Part shown: piece by piece, positions 14,907-23,470 of the stretch
Numbering within the stretch: the stretch's first letter is position 1
How the letters are laid out: each line of letters begins with the position of its first letter
From: a virus
Length of the DNA: 64,000 bases
Virus record (IMG/VR): IMGVR_UViG_3300047091_000002
Span: 1 to 64,000 of that record
Direction: 5' to 3' (one strand)
The notes under the pieces: model-generated
The model's input: only the letters and a program-made list of their open reading frames with translations
Told to the model about the DNA's origin: nothing
The model's database searches: none
Position numbers and translations under genes: made by a program

Positions 14907-15081
14907 TTGCCCAAACTGTAGCTATCCAACATTTAACGGTTGGGAATGTAAGAAATGCGGATATGAAATACCACAAAAAGCTCGTAAAGCTTACGGTAAA
15001 CTTTTAACAGAGGAGGAGGCTAAAGAAGCTCGAAAGAAATTAGATATTCCAGAGAAGGGAAATGAAATGGAAACTGACTAA
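14899..15081 (+). CDS. Zinc-ribbon protein
   Basis: 60 residues. CPNCSYPTFNGWECKKCGY is a clear rubredoxin-type zinc knuckle with two CxxC pairs, followed by a charged helix. Likely nucleic-acid or protein-binding. Confidence 0.7.
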   Translation: MDDCPNCSYPTFNGWECKKCGYEIPQKARKAYGKLLTEEEAKEARKKLDIPEKGNEMETD

Positions 15082-15241
15082 AAAATCAAATTATTATCAA
15101 CCTTTTCTTACGAACATTGATAATTCAGTACAATGTATCGTATGTATTGATTCTAAAGAAGTTTTAACAGATAAAAATATTTGGATTTCGTGTCCAAAAT
15201 GTAATTCTATTGATTTAAATAAGAACAAAGAACTAGAATAG
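15062..15241 (+). CDS. Zinc-ribbon protein
   Basis: 59 codons. Two Cys pairs (CIVC and CPKC) spaced by about 20 residues. Starts 20 bases inside the preceding gene in another frame. Function unknown. Confidence 0.55.
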   Translation: MKWKLTKKSNYYQPFLTNIDNSVQCIVCIDSKEVLTDKNIWISCPKCNSIDLNKNKELE

Positions 15242-15271
15242 TCATTAGCGAGCAAGGGGTAACGGGTAAGT

Positions 15272-16753
15272 ATGGAATTACGACCATATCAAATAGAAGC
15301 TATCGAAAAATTAAGACAAAAATTTAGAGAAGGAAAAAGGAGAATTGTATTACAACTTCCGACAGGATCAGGAAAAACTATTCTCTCGGCAGAAATGATT
15401 AGAGCATGTTTGGCGAAGAAAAACAAATGCATATTTACGGCAGACCTTATAACATTAATCGAACAAACAAGCACGAGATTTGATGAATATGGTCTTTCTC
15501 ATGGTATTATTCAAGGAAAACATGAGAAATTTGATCCGAATCAACCCTTACAAATATGTTCTATACAGACTTTAAATAAAAGAGAGTTTCCTCCTGCCGA
15601 TTTTATAGTTATAGATGAAGTTCATACATTGCATAAAGCCCACATAAGATTGATGGAGGCTAATCCTGGTATTCCTGTTGTAGGACTTTCTGCGACACCT
15701 TGGACAAAAGGTTTAGGTAGATATTTTGATGATCTTGTAGTTGGTTGCACTACACAAGAACTTGTAGATATGGGATTTCTTGTAGATACAAGAGTATTTG
15801 CTCCAACTATTCCCGATCTTTCAAAGGTTGGAATTAGGGCAGGGGATTATATCGAAAAGCAATTAGCAGAAACAATGGATACTAAACTTTTAAATGGTGA
15901 TATTGTTGACCATTGGCTACGCTTAGGAGAAAATAGACAAACGATTAGTTTTGGAGTAAATGTAGCGCACTCAAAACATATAGCAAGACAATTTCAAGAA
16001 GCTGGAATTTCTGCTGCTCACATAGATGGTTACATGACTGCCCCAAAAGCTGCCGAAGAACGTAAACAAATTCTAGAAAATTTTAGAAATGGAAAAATTA
16101 AAATTCTTTCAAGTGTAGGTGTATTAACTAAGGGTTTTGATTACCCTGGTGCCAGTTGCATTGTAATGGCGAGACCTACTCGATCTTTAATGCTTTTTAT
16201 CCAATGTCTTGGAAGAGGAATACGTAGTTTTCCAGGGAAGTTAGATTGTCTTATATTGGATCATTCTGGTAATACTCTTAGACACGGATTTATTACTGAT
16301 CCCCTACCCTGTGAATTAGATGATGGAAAAAAGAAAGAAACGCCTTTAGTTAAACCAAAGACAGAAGAGAAACTGCCAAAAGTTTGTCCAGTATGTAAAT
16401 TTGTAAAACCGGCAGGCTTAAGAACTTGTCCGGTATGCAGCTTTACTCCCGAAAAACAAAGCGATATAGTACATACAGACGAACAACTAGTAGAAGTAAA
16501 AAAGAGTAAGATAAGCCGTGAGATGAAACAGAATTTTTATTCAGAATTACTAAAAATACAAATAGAAAATAACTATAAAGCCGGATGGGTAGCAAACTGT
16601 TTTAAGGATCGTTTCGATATTTGGCCTCGCAAACTATTAAAAATACCCGCAGTTGACGTAAGTATTGAAACATATAATTATGTACAGGCTAAGAAAATTA
16701 AATATTCAAAAGATATGAGAGGAAAAACTGTAGCGGCCAGTTGCGAACAATAA
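15272..16753 (+). CDS. SF2 DNA/RNA helicase with C-terminal zinc finger
   Basis: 493 residues. Motif I GSGKT (32-36), motif II DEVH (115-118), motif III SATP (140-143), and the second RecA-like domain with TKGFDYPG and QCLGRGIRS (motif VI). This is the SSL2/UvsW-like helicase type used for branch migration or origin melting in phages. C-terminal CPVC pairs at 372-375 and 386-389 form a zinc ribbon, followed by a helical tail. It is the only helicase visible in the window. Confidence 0.92.
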   Translation: MELRPYQIEAIEKLRQKFREGKRRIVLQLPTGSGKTILSAEMIRACLAKKNKCIFTADLITLIEQTSTRFDEYGLSHGIIQGKHEKFDPNQPLQICSIQTLNKREFPPADFIVIDEVHTLHKAHIRLMEANPGIPVVGLSATPWTKGLGRYFDDLVVGCTTQELVDMGFLVDTRVFAPTIPDLSKVGIRAGDYIEKQLAETMDTKLLNGDIVDHWLRLGENRQTISFGVNVAHSKHIARQFQEAGISAAHIDGYMTAPKAAEERKQILENFRNGKIKILSSVGVLTKGFDYPGASCIVMARPTRSLMLFIQCLGRGIRSFPGKLDCLILDHSGNTLRHGFITDPLPCELDDGKKKETPLVKPKTEEKLPKVCPVCKFVKPAGLRTCPVCSFTPEKQSDIVHTDEQLVEVKKSKISREMKQNFYSELLKIQIENNYKAGWVANCFKDRFDIWPRKLLKIPAVDVSIETYNYVQAKKIKYSKDMRGKTVAASCEQ

Positions 16754-16755
16754 TT

Positions 16756-17076
16756 ATGGCAATTATCAATTTTGGTAATGTTAAATTCTGCGGAGAGTCG
16801 AATACCGCATGCAAGTTGATGCTGAATGTATACACAAATAAGATACTTGAAGTATTTGCAAATTATAATTCTAAACACAAATATGATGATTTGACAGAAT
16901 ATAAACATTACAATACTTATCTAGATCACAAAATATTTCCAAAATTAGAAAATGCAAACTTTGAACTAGGCTATAAAGGTAGTTGGGATACTAAAACTTG
17001 GGTACAAATTGATAAAACTCCATTGAAACAGGCAATGCTATTTCCAGATGATTTGGAGGAAAATCAGTGCTTGTAA
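16756..17076 (+). CDS. Unknown protein
   Basis: 106 residues from ATG 16756; an in-frame ATG at 16741 overlaps the helicase gene and is less likely. Acidic C-terminus (FPDDLEENQ). Overlaps the next gene by 10 bases. Confidence 0.65.
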   Translation: MAIINFGNVKFCGESNTACKLMLNVYTNKILEVFANYNSKHKYDDLTEYKHYNTYLDHKIFPKLENANFELGYKGSWDTKTWVQIDKTPLKQAMLFPDDLEENQCL

Positions 17077-17417
17077 GAATAATAGTAAATAGACATAACG
17101 TTCTACGAAATAAGAAACACGGTACCAGATTACCAATATTTTCAATTCATAAAAGTGGACAAAAGGTAGAACGTTCTAACAGTATAAACCTACCTGAAGG
17201 TGCCAAACTTATTTATAGTCCAGGTAAACCACTTAACTGCGGTGCTACAGTTTGGATAGAATATGACGATAACTGTAAATCTACAGCCGAATCAGATTCC
17301 AATATATCAGAACTTTTCCATAAGTTATGGGGAAATGCAATTGTAACAAATCATTATATTAAATCTAATTGGACATCGCTGCAAAAACTGCTACAAAAAA
17401 GAGGTATCAAAGTTTAA
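17067..17417 (+). CDS. Conserved phage protein (NRH...HGTR...PLNCGA motif)
   Basis: 116 residues from GTG 17067 with GGAGGA 6 bases upstream. VNRHNVLRNKKHGTRLPIF, then LIYSPGKPLNCGATVWIEY is a very widespread small phage family of unknown function. Near replication genes in many phages, as here. Confidence 0.75.
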   Translation: MLVRIIVNRHNVLRNKKHGTRLPIFSIHKSGQKVERSNSINLPEGAKLIYSPGKPLNCGATVWIEYDDNCKSTAESDSNISELFHKLWGNAIVTNHYIKSNWTSLQKLLQKRGIKV

Positions 17418-17825
17418 ATGCCAGCTATTTCATTTGGTTCAGACGAATATACTGCTCCAGCTTTCTCGTGTACTATAGTAACACATTTCGTAATGCTTTC
17501 TGAGGAAGAGATTATTCGAGATGGCATAAAACTTTTAAGTAATTTTAATGATATTAAAGCTCCTCTAGTATACGGGTCATTTGATGAACTCTGCCAACAG
17601 GTACAAGGCACGTTAAATCAATACTTAGCCAAATTCTTAGTTAAACAACAAATTCCAGCAGGGGACGTATTCTTATTTCAATATGAAAATCATTATGGAT
17701 TTTACTTAGAGTTAAATGATTTAGCTTCTATAATCTACGATGGTATACAAGAAGCTTATCAAATGATATTTGAACGAATGCAGGAGAAATCAGATGCAGG
17801 AGTTACTAATAAAGATTCCGAATAG
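17418..17825 (+). CDS. Unknown protein
   Basis: 135 residues, start abutting the preceding stop. Mixed alpha/beta, acidic. No family recognised. Confidence 0.65.
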   Translation: MPAISFGSDEYTAPAFSCTIVTHFVMLSEEEIIRDGIKLLSNFNDIKAPLVYGSFDELCQQVQGTLNQYLAKFLVKQQIPAGDVFLFQYENHYGFYLELNDLASIIYDGIQEAYQMIFERMQEKSDAGVTNKDSE

Positions 17826-17961
17826 ATGTGTAACTATATATTCTGATAAATATAATAGACTTATTGAAGAGGTTCTAAAATATCAAAAGAAACAGCAAGA
17901 CGATGATATAAATCAGTGGGCAAATACATTAGCAAACCAAGTATGTGATTTAGTTGATTAA
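17794..17961 (+). CDS. Small helical protein
   Basis: 55 residues from ATG 17794, preceded by AGGAGA at 6-base spacing inside the end of the upstream gene; an ATG at 17770 is possible but lacks an SD. Central helix with a QKKQQDDD turn. Unknown. Confidence 0.55.
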   Translation: MQELLIKIPNRCVTIYSDKYNRLIEEVLKYQKKQQDDDINQWANTLANQVCDLVD

Positions 17962-17968
17962 AGCTATT

Positions 17969-18151
17969 ATGAAATGGATTAAAGATTTTGTAAAAACGTA
18001 TCTTCAATATATGAAACTATCTATAATTTCAATGTTAATAGTTATTCTTGTACTCACTGCCATACTTGGCTCTCCGATGCAGAGTTTCATTGCAATTTTA
18101 TTACTTATCAGTTGGCTGTATTGGATGATTTACAACGGAAAGGCTTATTAG
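17969..18151 (+). CDS. Two-span membrane protein
   Basis: 60 residues from ATG 17969 (a TTG at 17954 is an alternative). Two hydrophobic spans, LSIISMLIVILVLTAIL and FIAILLLISWLYWMI, separated by a short polar loop. Stop overlaps a GTG start of the primase as TAGTG. Confidence 0.6.
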   Translation: MKWIKDFVKTYLQYMKLSIISMLIVILVLTAILGSPMQSFIAILLLISWLYWMIYNGKAY

Positions 18152-19125
18152 TGTCTTGGACATTTGTAAATAACTACGGTGGCTGCAAAATATGTGGGAA
18201 ACCGGATTGGTGTAGAGTTGGCAGAAATTCAAAAGGTGAATTGATGTATGCCTGTAAACGTAGGACCGAAGGAGCAATCAAGATAAATCCAAATGGCTCA
18301 GGACTTTATAAAATGGAAGAACTAACTAACTTAGTCATTCCTTCTAGAGAAAAAGATACTAAGGCTTCTATTAAAATTAGGGATAAAGTATATTCGGAGA
18401 TGTTAAACAGACTTACATTATTTGATATAGATAAAGAAAGTCTTTTATCTAGAGGATTTACAAAAAAAGAAATAGAATTTTTAACCTACAAAAGTGTTGG
18501 AAAAATAGCCAATTCGCTTTATATATCCGGTTTTGATCTAACGCAAGTTCCGGGGTTTTATAAATTAGCTGGTGAATGGTGTATGAATTCCTCCGAAGGA
18601 TTTTTTATTCCTGCTAGAGATAGAAAAGGATATATTCAAGGTCTGCAAATAAGAACTAGAACCGGAAAATCTAAATATAAATGGTTTTCAAGTCGAGGAT
18701 ATTATTCTAAGAGTAGACAAACTTACATAAAGTATGATTGCGGAGCCTCCAGTGGGTCGCCAGCGCATTTTCGAGATGGCAATGGAGAAAACCTCTGGAT
18801 AACAGAAAGTCTTCTTAAAACGGACGTAACGTGGCTTAGAATGGATTTCCCGCATTTGGTGGGCATGGGGGGTACGAAAGCTGCTCACGAAGATGCTATA
18901 GAAAGGGCAAAATGTATCGATATAAGACAAATCGTAATAGCTTTTGATGTAGAGGACAATAAGTTCGTTAACAAAGATATAGATAATCTTTATCATAAAC
19001 TTATTAAAGAAACTGGAAAACCAACTAAAATAGCTGTTTGGGATGAAGTAAAAGGCATAGATGATGCTTTATTTGCTGGAAAAAAAATAGAGATAATTAG
19101 TTATGAAGACTGGATCAAACAATAA
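18151..19125 (+). CDS. TOPRIM DNA primase with zinc finger
   Basis: About 324 residues, taking GTG 18151 (TAGTG overlap) as start; a TTG at 18112 would add 13. N-terminal zinc finger: CKIC at 12-15, C20 and a further Cys in YACKR. The middle is variable. The TOPRIM fold has E219 in WITESLLK and the D266-V-E-D269 motif in IAFDVEDNK. This zinc plus TOPRIM layout without a helicase domain fits phage primases of the DUF3854/CHC2 type. It would prime synthesis for the family A polymerase. Confidence 0.82.
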   Translation: MSWTFVNNYGGCKICGKPDWCRVGRNSKGELMYACKRRTEGAIKINPNGSGLYKMEELTNLVIPSREKDTKASIKIRDKVYSEMLNRLTLFDIDKESLLSRGFTKKEIEFLTYKSVGKIANSLYISGFDLTQVPGFYKLAGEWCMNSSEGFFIPARDRKGYIQGLQIRTRTGKSKYKWFSSRGYYSKSRQTYIKYDCGASSGSPAHFRDGNGENLWITESLLKTDVTWLRMDFPHLVGMGGTKAAHEDAIERAKCIDIRQIVIAFDVEDNKFVNKDIDNLYHKLIKETGKPTKIAVWDEVKGIDDALFAGKKIEIISYEDWIKQ

Positions 19126-19384
19126 ATATCATTGCCCTTATTGTAATTCCGATTTTATAAAAGCAGTAGTATGGGACGGAGAAATATGGGCACCGTCTCT
19201 TTTATGTTCATATCTACATAGCGGAATTCTTTTCTCAACCACCTTGGATAGAGTTACGTATCTCGACGACTATGATAATATAGAGAAAATTTCAGAATAT
19301 AAAGGAATGAAAATTCGATATAGAATTCTCGATGCTGGTGGAAAAGAAATGCAGATACCGGAAGAGTTTATATTATGGGGATAA
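19103..19384 (+). CDS. Zinc-binding small protein
   Basis: 93 residues overlapping the primase end by 23 bases. CPYCNSDF near residues 11-14, then C35; beta-rich remainder. Unknown. Confidence 0.6.
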   Translation: MKTGSNNKYHCPYCNSDFIKAVVWDGEIWAPSLLCSYLHSGILFSTTLDRVTYLDDYDNIEKISEYKGMKIRYRILDAGGKEMQIPEEFILWG

Positions 19385-19393
19385 CTATTTACT

Positions 19394-19651
19394 ATGACTA
19401 ATAAAGAACTTTTGAATGTTGTTCAAATTTTATCTAAAGAGTTGGATAACTTTCTATCCAGTCATCCAACACATCCTACTAGAGATTATCCAAATCTACC
19501 GCATCTTAGTTGGATGTTGGATCAAATTCCTGACTTTTTGTTAGAAGGAAAACGCGAAAAGGCAATGCGGTGGTTAGGATTTGTTCAAGGAGCATTGTGG
19601 TGGTTAGGTATGATGACAATTGATGAACTGAAAAATATGAACAAACCTTAA
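19394..19651 (+). CDS. Conserved small phage protein (REKAMRWLGFVQG motif)
   Basis: 85 residues. HLSWMLDQIPDFLLEGKREK, then AMRWLGFVQGALWWLG and IDELKNMNKP form a strongly conserved pattern in many phages. All-helical, function unknown. Confidence 0.75.
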   Translation: MTNKELLNVVQILSKELDNFLSSHPTHPTRDYPNLPHLSWMLDQIPDFLLEGKREKAMRWLGFVQGALWWLGMMTIDELKNMNKP

Positions 19652-19659
19652 AATAACAC

Positions 19660-19688
19660 TTGCTTTTTTGAAAGAAACGGTGTATAAT
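19660..19688 (+). promoter_or_regulatory. Sigma-70-type promoter, leaderless transcript
   Basis: TTGCTT (19660-19665), 17 bp, TATAAT (19683-19688) preceded by TG. ATG 19695 follows after 6 bases. Marks the start of the accessory island. Confidence 0.72.
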
Positions 19689-19694
19689 ATAAAA

Positions 19695-19775
19695 ATGGGT
19701 GTTAGAATATCCGATAAAAATTCATTAATTATAAGAAGATTAAAACTTTTATATTTAGTTTATGAAGAAAAATAA
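19695..19775 (+). CDS. Leaderless micro-ORF before the HNH gene
   Basis: 26 codons, basic (RRLKLLYLVY). Its ATG is 6 bases after the -10 box. It overlaps the next start at 19762 by 14 bases and may serve mainly to couple translation of that gene. Confidence 0.4.
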   Translation: MGVRISDKNSLIIRRLKLLYLVYEEK

Positions 19776-20505
19776 TAACAAACCGCATATAATCAAGCAG
19801 TTTAAGAACGGCTCAACAAAGCGGTTCTACTTACATTCTTGTTATACTTGTACTGCGCCACTTAAAATCCCGACCGGAAAAACTAAAATAGGAATTTTTT
19901 ATTGTACTTCTTGTAAATATATTAATGGTTATATAGATAATGCTCCAAACCTAATTGGAATGCGAACGGGAAAACTTGTGGTAAAAGAATTATTACCGCG
20001 AGGAACTCTTAAAAGGGGTAGGGCTTGGCGGTGTGAATGTGATTGTGGGGCAGAAAAAATTCTCATTATCGCCCATTTGTCCGGTAAACGAGCCTTTAAG
20101 AGTTGCGGATGTTCTCAATATATTGGTGGTAAACAAAACGCAAAGCCACCGGGGGTCGCCGCGTTTAATCAGCGTATCAGCCAATATAGATTTGGCGCTA
20201 TTAAGCGAAATTTAGAATTTCAGTTAACCGTTGATCAATGTTATAAGTTATTTACTGATAATTGTTTTTATTGTGGCATTGAACCAAGACAAATAACGAC
20301 AATTACTAACAAATCATCTGAATTCGTATACAATGGTATTGACAGATTGGATAACTTAAAAGGCTATGAATTAGATAATGTTGTTACTTGTTGTAAGTGG
20401 TGCAATAGATGGAAAAATAGCTTGACTAAACTCGCATTCTTAGCTAAGGTTAAAGCTATATACGAACATTTAAACCTTAATCAACTTGGAATAGGGGAAC
20501 TATAG
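19762..20505 (+). CDS. HNH homing-type endonuclease
   Basis: 247 residues. The N-terminal half has Cys pairs (CYTC, CTSC) and a CECDCG...SCGC segment shared by phage HNH proteins. The C-terminal HNH: NCFYCGIEP, GIDRLDN, GYELDNVVTCCKWCNRWK, with the paired CxxC and the D-R-D-N/N-V metal site. Typical free-standing homing endonuclease; adjoins a glycosyltransferase gene. Confidence 0.85.
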   Translation: MKKNNNKPHIIKQFKNGSTKRFYLHSCYTCTAPLKIPTGKTKIGIFYCTSCKYINGYIDNAPNLIGMRTGKLVVKELLPRGTLKRGRAWRCECDCGAEKILIIAHLSGKRAFKSCGCSQYIGGKQNAKPPGVAAFNQRISQYRFGAIKRNLEFQLTVDQCYKLFTDNCFYCGIEPRQITTITNKSSEFVYNGIDRLDNLKGYELDNVVTCCKWCNRWKNSLTKLAFLAKVKAIYEHLNLNQLGIGEL

Positions 20506-21261
20506 ATGCTTTCAGCAGTAATTGGTCTAATTACTTATAACAGACGAGGTTTACTACAAGATTGCTTGGAAAGTATTAATGCTTCAATAAAAAGCAATCG
20601 GAATGCGTTCACTATTATAGTATCCGATGACGGTTCCGTAGATGGAACTATAGAATACCTTGAAACCGAGGCTAAACCATCGCATTTGGTGGATGCGCTT
20701 ATATTAAATATGGGTAGGGGCGGCGTAGCAAGAAATAGTAATAGGATACTAGATTATTATATTGGACTTAAGGTAGATGTGCCATTATTTCTTAGTAACG
20801 ATGATCTCCTTTTTCGTTCATCGGAGCCAAATGTTTTTCAAAGGTATATAGAAGCCGCAGAAAAAACTGGATTTGGGCATTTCGTTTATACTGATCCTAA
20901 ATCTAAATATCCTTATTCATCTGAAATTGTAAATGGAATATCTATTAGAGCTAGAGAACAAGGAGATGGTGTATTTCTAATGTTTTCACGCGAGGCAATT
21001 GAAACATTAGGGGGATTTGATACTGATTTCGGCTTGATGGGAATGGAACACGTATTTTATGCGCGTAGAGCAATTGTAGCAGGCTTGATTCCTTATGTCC
21101 CAGATATTGCTGATTGTGAGTCTTTAGTCTATACTAGACAATACTACGAAAAAGTACCCAACTCTATTCCAAATAAATACGGGCATATGGCAGTTGCTAA
21201 TAAAGTATTTATAGACAAAATGAGTAATCCAGTACGAATATTTGTGCCAATAGAGGTTTAA
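20506..21261 (+). CDS. Family 2 glycosyltransferase
   Basis: 251 residues, GT-A fold. IGLITYNRRGLLQDCLESI at the start, IIVSDDGSVDGT as the nucleotide-sugar binding loop, and FLSNDD as the metal-binding acidic site. C-terminal GGFDTDFGLMGMEHVFYAR matches GT2 acceptor-side motifs. Transfers a sugar from a nucleotide sugar to an unknown acceptor. Start directly after the HNH stop. Confidence 0.85.
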   Translation: MLSAVIGLITYNRRGLLQDCLESINASIKSNRNAFTIIVSDDGSVDGTIEYLETEAKPSHLVDALILNMGRGGVARNSNRILDYYIGLKVDVPLFLSNDDLLFRSSEPNVFQRYIEAAEKTGFGHFVYTDPKSKYPYSSEIVNGISIRAREQGDGVFLMFSREAIETLGGFDTDFGLMGMEHVFYARRAIVAGLIPYVPDIADCESLVYTRQYYEKVPNSIPNKYGHMAVANKVFIDKMSNPVRIFVPIEV

Positions 21262-21263
21262 AG

Positions 21264-21427
21264 ATGGCAGAGTTATTTCCAATTCAGCGTAGAGAGTATT
21301 TTGTACTCGTAGATGACGAAGATATTCCTAGAATGACTACCGTATATGGGCAAAATTAGGCGAGTATGTCGTGACGAATATGGACGGAAAGTTAGTTGGA
21401 ATGCATAGATTCACTTGGGGTGGGTAA
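21264..21427 (+). pseudogene. AP2/homing-endonuclease N-terminal remnant, frame broken
   Basis: ATG 21264 reads 31 codons (ending FVLVDDEDIPRMTTVYGQN) and stops at 21357-21359. In the -1 frame the sequence continues WAKLGEYVVTN, MDGKLVGMHRFTWGG to TAA 21425-21427. The joined pattern VDDED-P...W...GEYVV...GK-V-MHR is that of AP2/HNH homing endonuclease N-termini. The HNH part is absent. Probably a deleted, frameshifted remnant. Confidence 0.5.
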
Positions 21428-21431
21428 TTAT

Positions 21432-22550
21432 TTGATAAAGTTTCTTCCTTCATATATTGGCTCAAAATCTTATTGGGTAAAAAAGTTGGCGAGGTTTGAA
21501 GGTCGCAACTTCGTGGAATTATTCTGCGGTTCAGCCGTTTTATCTGCTAATTTAGCATCTAGCTGTGTTCTAAACGACTTGGACCCGTTTGTTTATAAAA
21601 TTCTATCAAGATTCAACCAACAAATTGTACCTGTTCCGTTTACTGCCGATGATTATTTTCAGGTAAGAAAGTTACCAGATTGGTGGAAATATGCCTATTG
21701 TTTGCAGCGCCTAAGTTTTTCAGGTGTTTTTCGGTATTCAAAAAACGGATTTAACGTTCCTATAAAAAATAAAAATGCCAACATTGACCTATCCGAAGAT
21801 TATACAGAGGCGGTGTATCGTTGGAATCAATTGGCTCCAACTATACTCAATAGGCAATATTTTGCTTTAAATGATTTTATAAATAGTGACGTGGTACTTA
21901 TTTTAGACCCTCCTTATGAGGGGGCTCAAGCTGCCTATAATGAGACTTTCGATTTTCACTATTACTGGGAGTATGTTCGTATGAACGAAGATATTGCAAA
22001 AACTATGGTCTTATTCGACTACGAATCGAATTTACCATTTCCGGCAATGGATAAGAGAACGACACGACCTAATGGGGCAAGGACAAAAAATTCTGAAGGT
22101 ATTTTCATATTTGAAGAGTCATTGAAGTCCGGTGATTATGGAGAGCGATTATTTTTAAGTCTTAATGCTGGCAAGATTAGAAAGTCAGATACACTTTCAG
22201 TAGATTTTATACACGAATCGGGGAAGAGTATAGAGTTAAAAAGTGATTACTATGATATGACTCGTACCGATAATTTTTTTATTGAGCGCTGGTCGGACCT
22301 TAATAGAAAAACTTTAGGTGGTCCTTGGCAGGCACTAAAAAATGATGCGTATTACTATATATACTTCTTTGTAAAAAATAAGCAAGCTTTTATATTCAGG
22401 ACCGACAAATTGGTTGCATTCCTAGATAGAGTGCTTGTCGGAGATATTTATACCTTAATCAACATTCCGAACAAAAAGTGGATCACCGCCGGATATAAGA
22501 TTCCGAGAAGTCAACTTGAATCCATAACGATGGCTGTGATTAAATATTGA
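21432..22550 (+). CDS. D12-class adenine methylase fused to a nuclease-like C-terminal domain
   Basis: 372 residues from TTG 21432 (MIKFLPSYIGSK, the normal start of Dam-like enzymes). Residues 1-215: FVELFCGSAVLSANL (SAM-binding motif I) and LILDPPYEG with D159-P-P-Y (catalytic motif IV), so N6-adenine methylation is predicted. Residues 235-372 do not belong to Dam: SVDF (D258) and IELKSDYYDM (E268, K270) give a D-x9-E-x-K pattern of PD-(D/E)XK nucleases, followed by NFFIERWSD and GGPWQAL. A methylase and a nuclease in one chain suggest a compact restriction-modification enzyme, or a modification-guided nuclease. Confidence 0.75.
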   Translation: MIKFLPSYIGSKSYWVKKLARFEGRNFVELFCGSAVLSANLASSCVLNDLDPFVYKILSRFNQQIVPVPFTADDYFQVRKLPDWWKYAYCLQRLSFSGVFRYSKNGFNVPIKNKNANIDLSEDYTEAVYRWNQLAPTILNRQYFALNDFINSDVVLILDPPYEGAQAAYNETFDFHYYWEYVRMNEDIAKTMVLFDYESNLPFPAMDKRTTRPNGARTKNSEGIFIFEESLKSGDYGERLFLSLNAGKIRKSDTLSVDFIHESGKSIELKSDYYDMTRTDNFFIERWSDLNRKTLGGPWQALKNDAYYYIYFFVKNKQAFIFRTDKLVAFLDRVLVGDIYTLINIPNKKWITAGYKIPRSQLESITMAVIKY

Positions 22551-22568
22551 TGGTTCGCGCAATGTAAT
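22540..22568 (+). promoter_or_regulatory. Weaker promoter of the same 17-bp/6-base design
   Basis: TTAAAT (22540-22545, poor -35), 17 bp, TGTAAT (22563-22568), then 6 bases to an ATG (22575). That ATG opens an 8-codon leader (MSYDGGV, stop) whose Gly-Gly codons form the GGAGGTG Shine-Dalgarno of the next gene. Confidence 0.4.
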
Positions 22569-22598
22569 ATAACTATGAGTTATGACGGAGGTGTTTGA

Positions 22599-22946
22599 GT
22601 GTTACTTAGCGACAGAGAACAAGTAATAGAGAACGTAATAGAAAAATGCAAAAAAGTTCTTTTTGCAAAGGGAAAAGACTATAGCGGAGAAGAAGACTCT
22701 TTATCTAATTTCAAACGCAACGGGGATAGAATAGGACTTACAAAATATCAGGTGTGGAGTTGTTATGCAAATAAACATATAGATTCTATAAATAATTCAA
22801 TTAAGCTTAATCCAATTTTTCCGCAAGTAGAAAGCGAACCTTTGGAAAGTCGGATTATTGATGTGGTAAATTACATGTTGATTTTAGCAGCACTTCTCGA
22901 AGAAGATAAGCAAGCACAACTTGTAAAGGATCAAATAAAAGTATGA
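22599..22946 (+). CDS. Nmad1-like protein (nucleotide modification-associated domain 1, DUF1599)
   Basis: 115 residues from GTG 22599 with GGAGGTG 5 bases upstream. KGKDYSGEEDSLSNFKRNG, then CYANKHIDSI and ESRIIDVVNYMLILAALLEE match the all-helical Nmad1 family, which occurs beside phage DNA-modification genes. It resembles MazG-like folds but lacks obvious catalytic acids. Adjacent to an adenine methylase and an HD phosphohydrolase. Confidence 0.75.
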   Translation: MLLSDREQVIENVIEKCKKVLFAKGKDYSGEEDSLSNFKRNGDRIGLTKYQVWSCYANKHIDSINNSIKLNPIFPQVESEPLESRIIDVVNYMLILAALLEEDKQAQLVKDQIKV

Positions 22947-23470
22947 AAAGAAACGGCGATTGGCTCCAGACTTATACTGGAGGAGCATTTTATCCGTTAG
23001 ATCCTCATATTGATGATATTTGTATTGAGGATATAGCGCACAGCTTGAGCCAACAATGCAGATTTGGTGGACATTGCAAATTACCCTACTTCGTTGGACA
23101 TCACTCAATACTCGTATCCCAATATTGCAAGCCAGAAGATGCTTTATGGGGACTACTTCACGATGCAAGCGAAGCATATGTTGTTGACGTTCCTCGACCT
23201 TTAAAGAATCACTTGGCAAACTACGAAGAGATAGAACAAAGAGTGCAAGAAGTTATTGCCCAGAAATTCGATTTATCTATGCCTATCCCTGATTCTGTTC
23301 ACCACGCAGATCAAGTTGTTCTAGCAACCGAGGCTCGTGACTTGATGTGTGTTCCTCCAAAAATGTGGAAAATTCGGGAAATACCTATACAAAATATTAT
23401 TATTAAACCGCTAACTTCTTTAGAAACAGAGCAGGTTTTTTTAAAAAGATTTTACGAGTTGATAAAATGA
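22943..23470 (+). CDS. HD-domain nucleotide phosphohydrolase (YfbR-like)
   Basis: 175 residues. GHHSILVSQYC gives the first metal His, LLHDASEAYVVDVPRPLK the HD pair, and VHHADQVVLATEARDLM the final Asp. This is the phage 5'-deoxynucleotidase type that can adjust dNMP pools or remove host nucleotides. Coupled by ATGA to the Nmad1 gene and to the next gene. Confidence 0.82.
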   Translation: MKRNGDWLQTYTGGAFYPLDPHIDDICIEDIAHSLSQQCRFGGHCKLPYFVGHHSILVSQYCKPEDALWGLLHDASEAYVVDVPRPLKNHLANYEEIEQRVQEVIAQKFDLSMPIPDSVHHADQVVLATEARDLMCVPPKMWKIREIPIQNIIIKPLTSLETEQVFLKRFYELIK

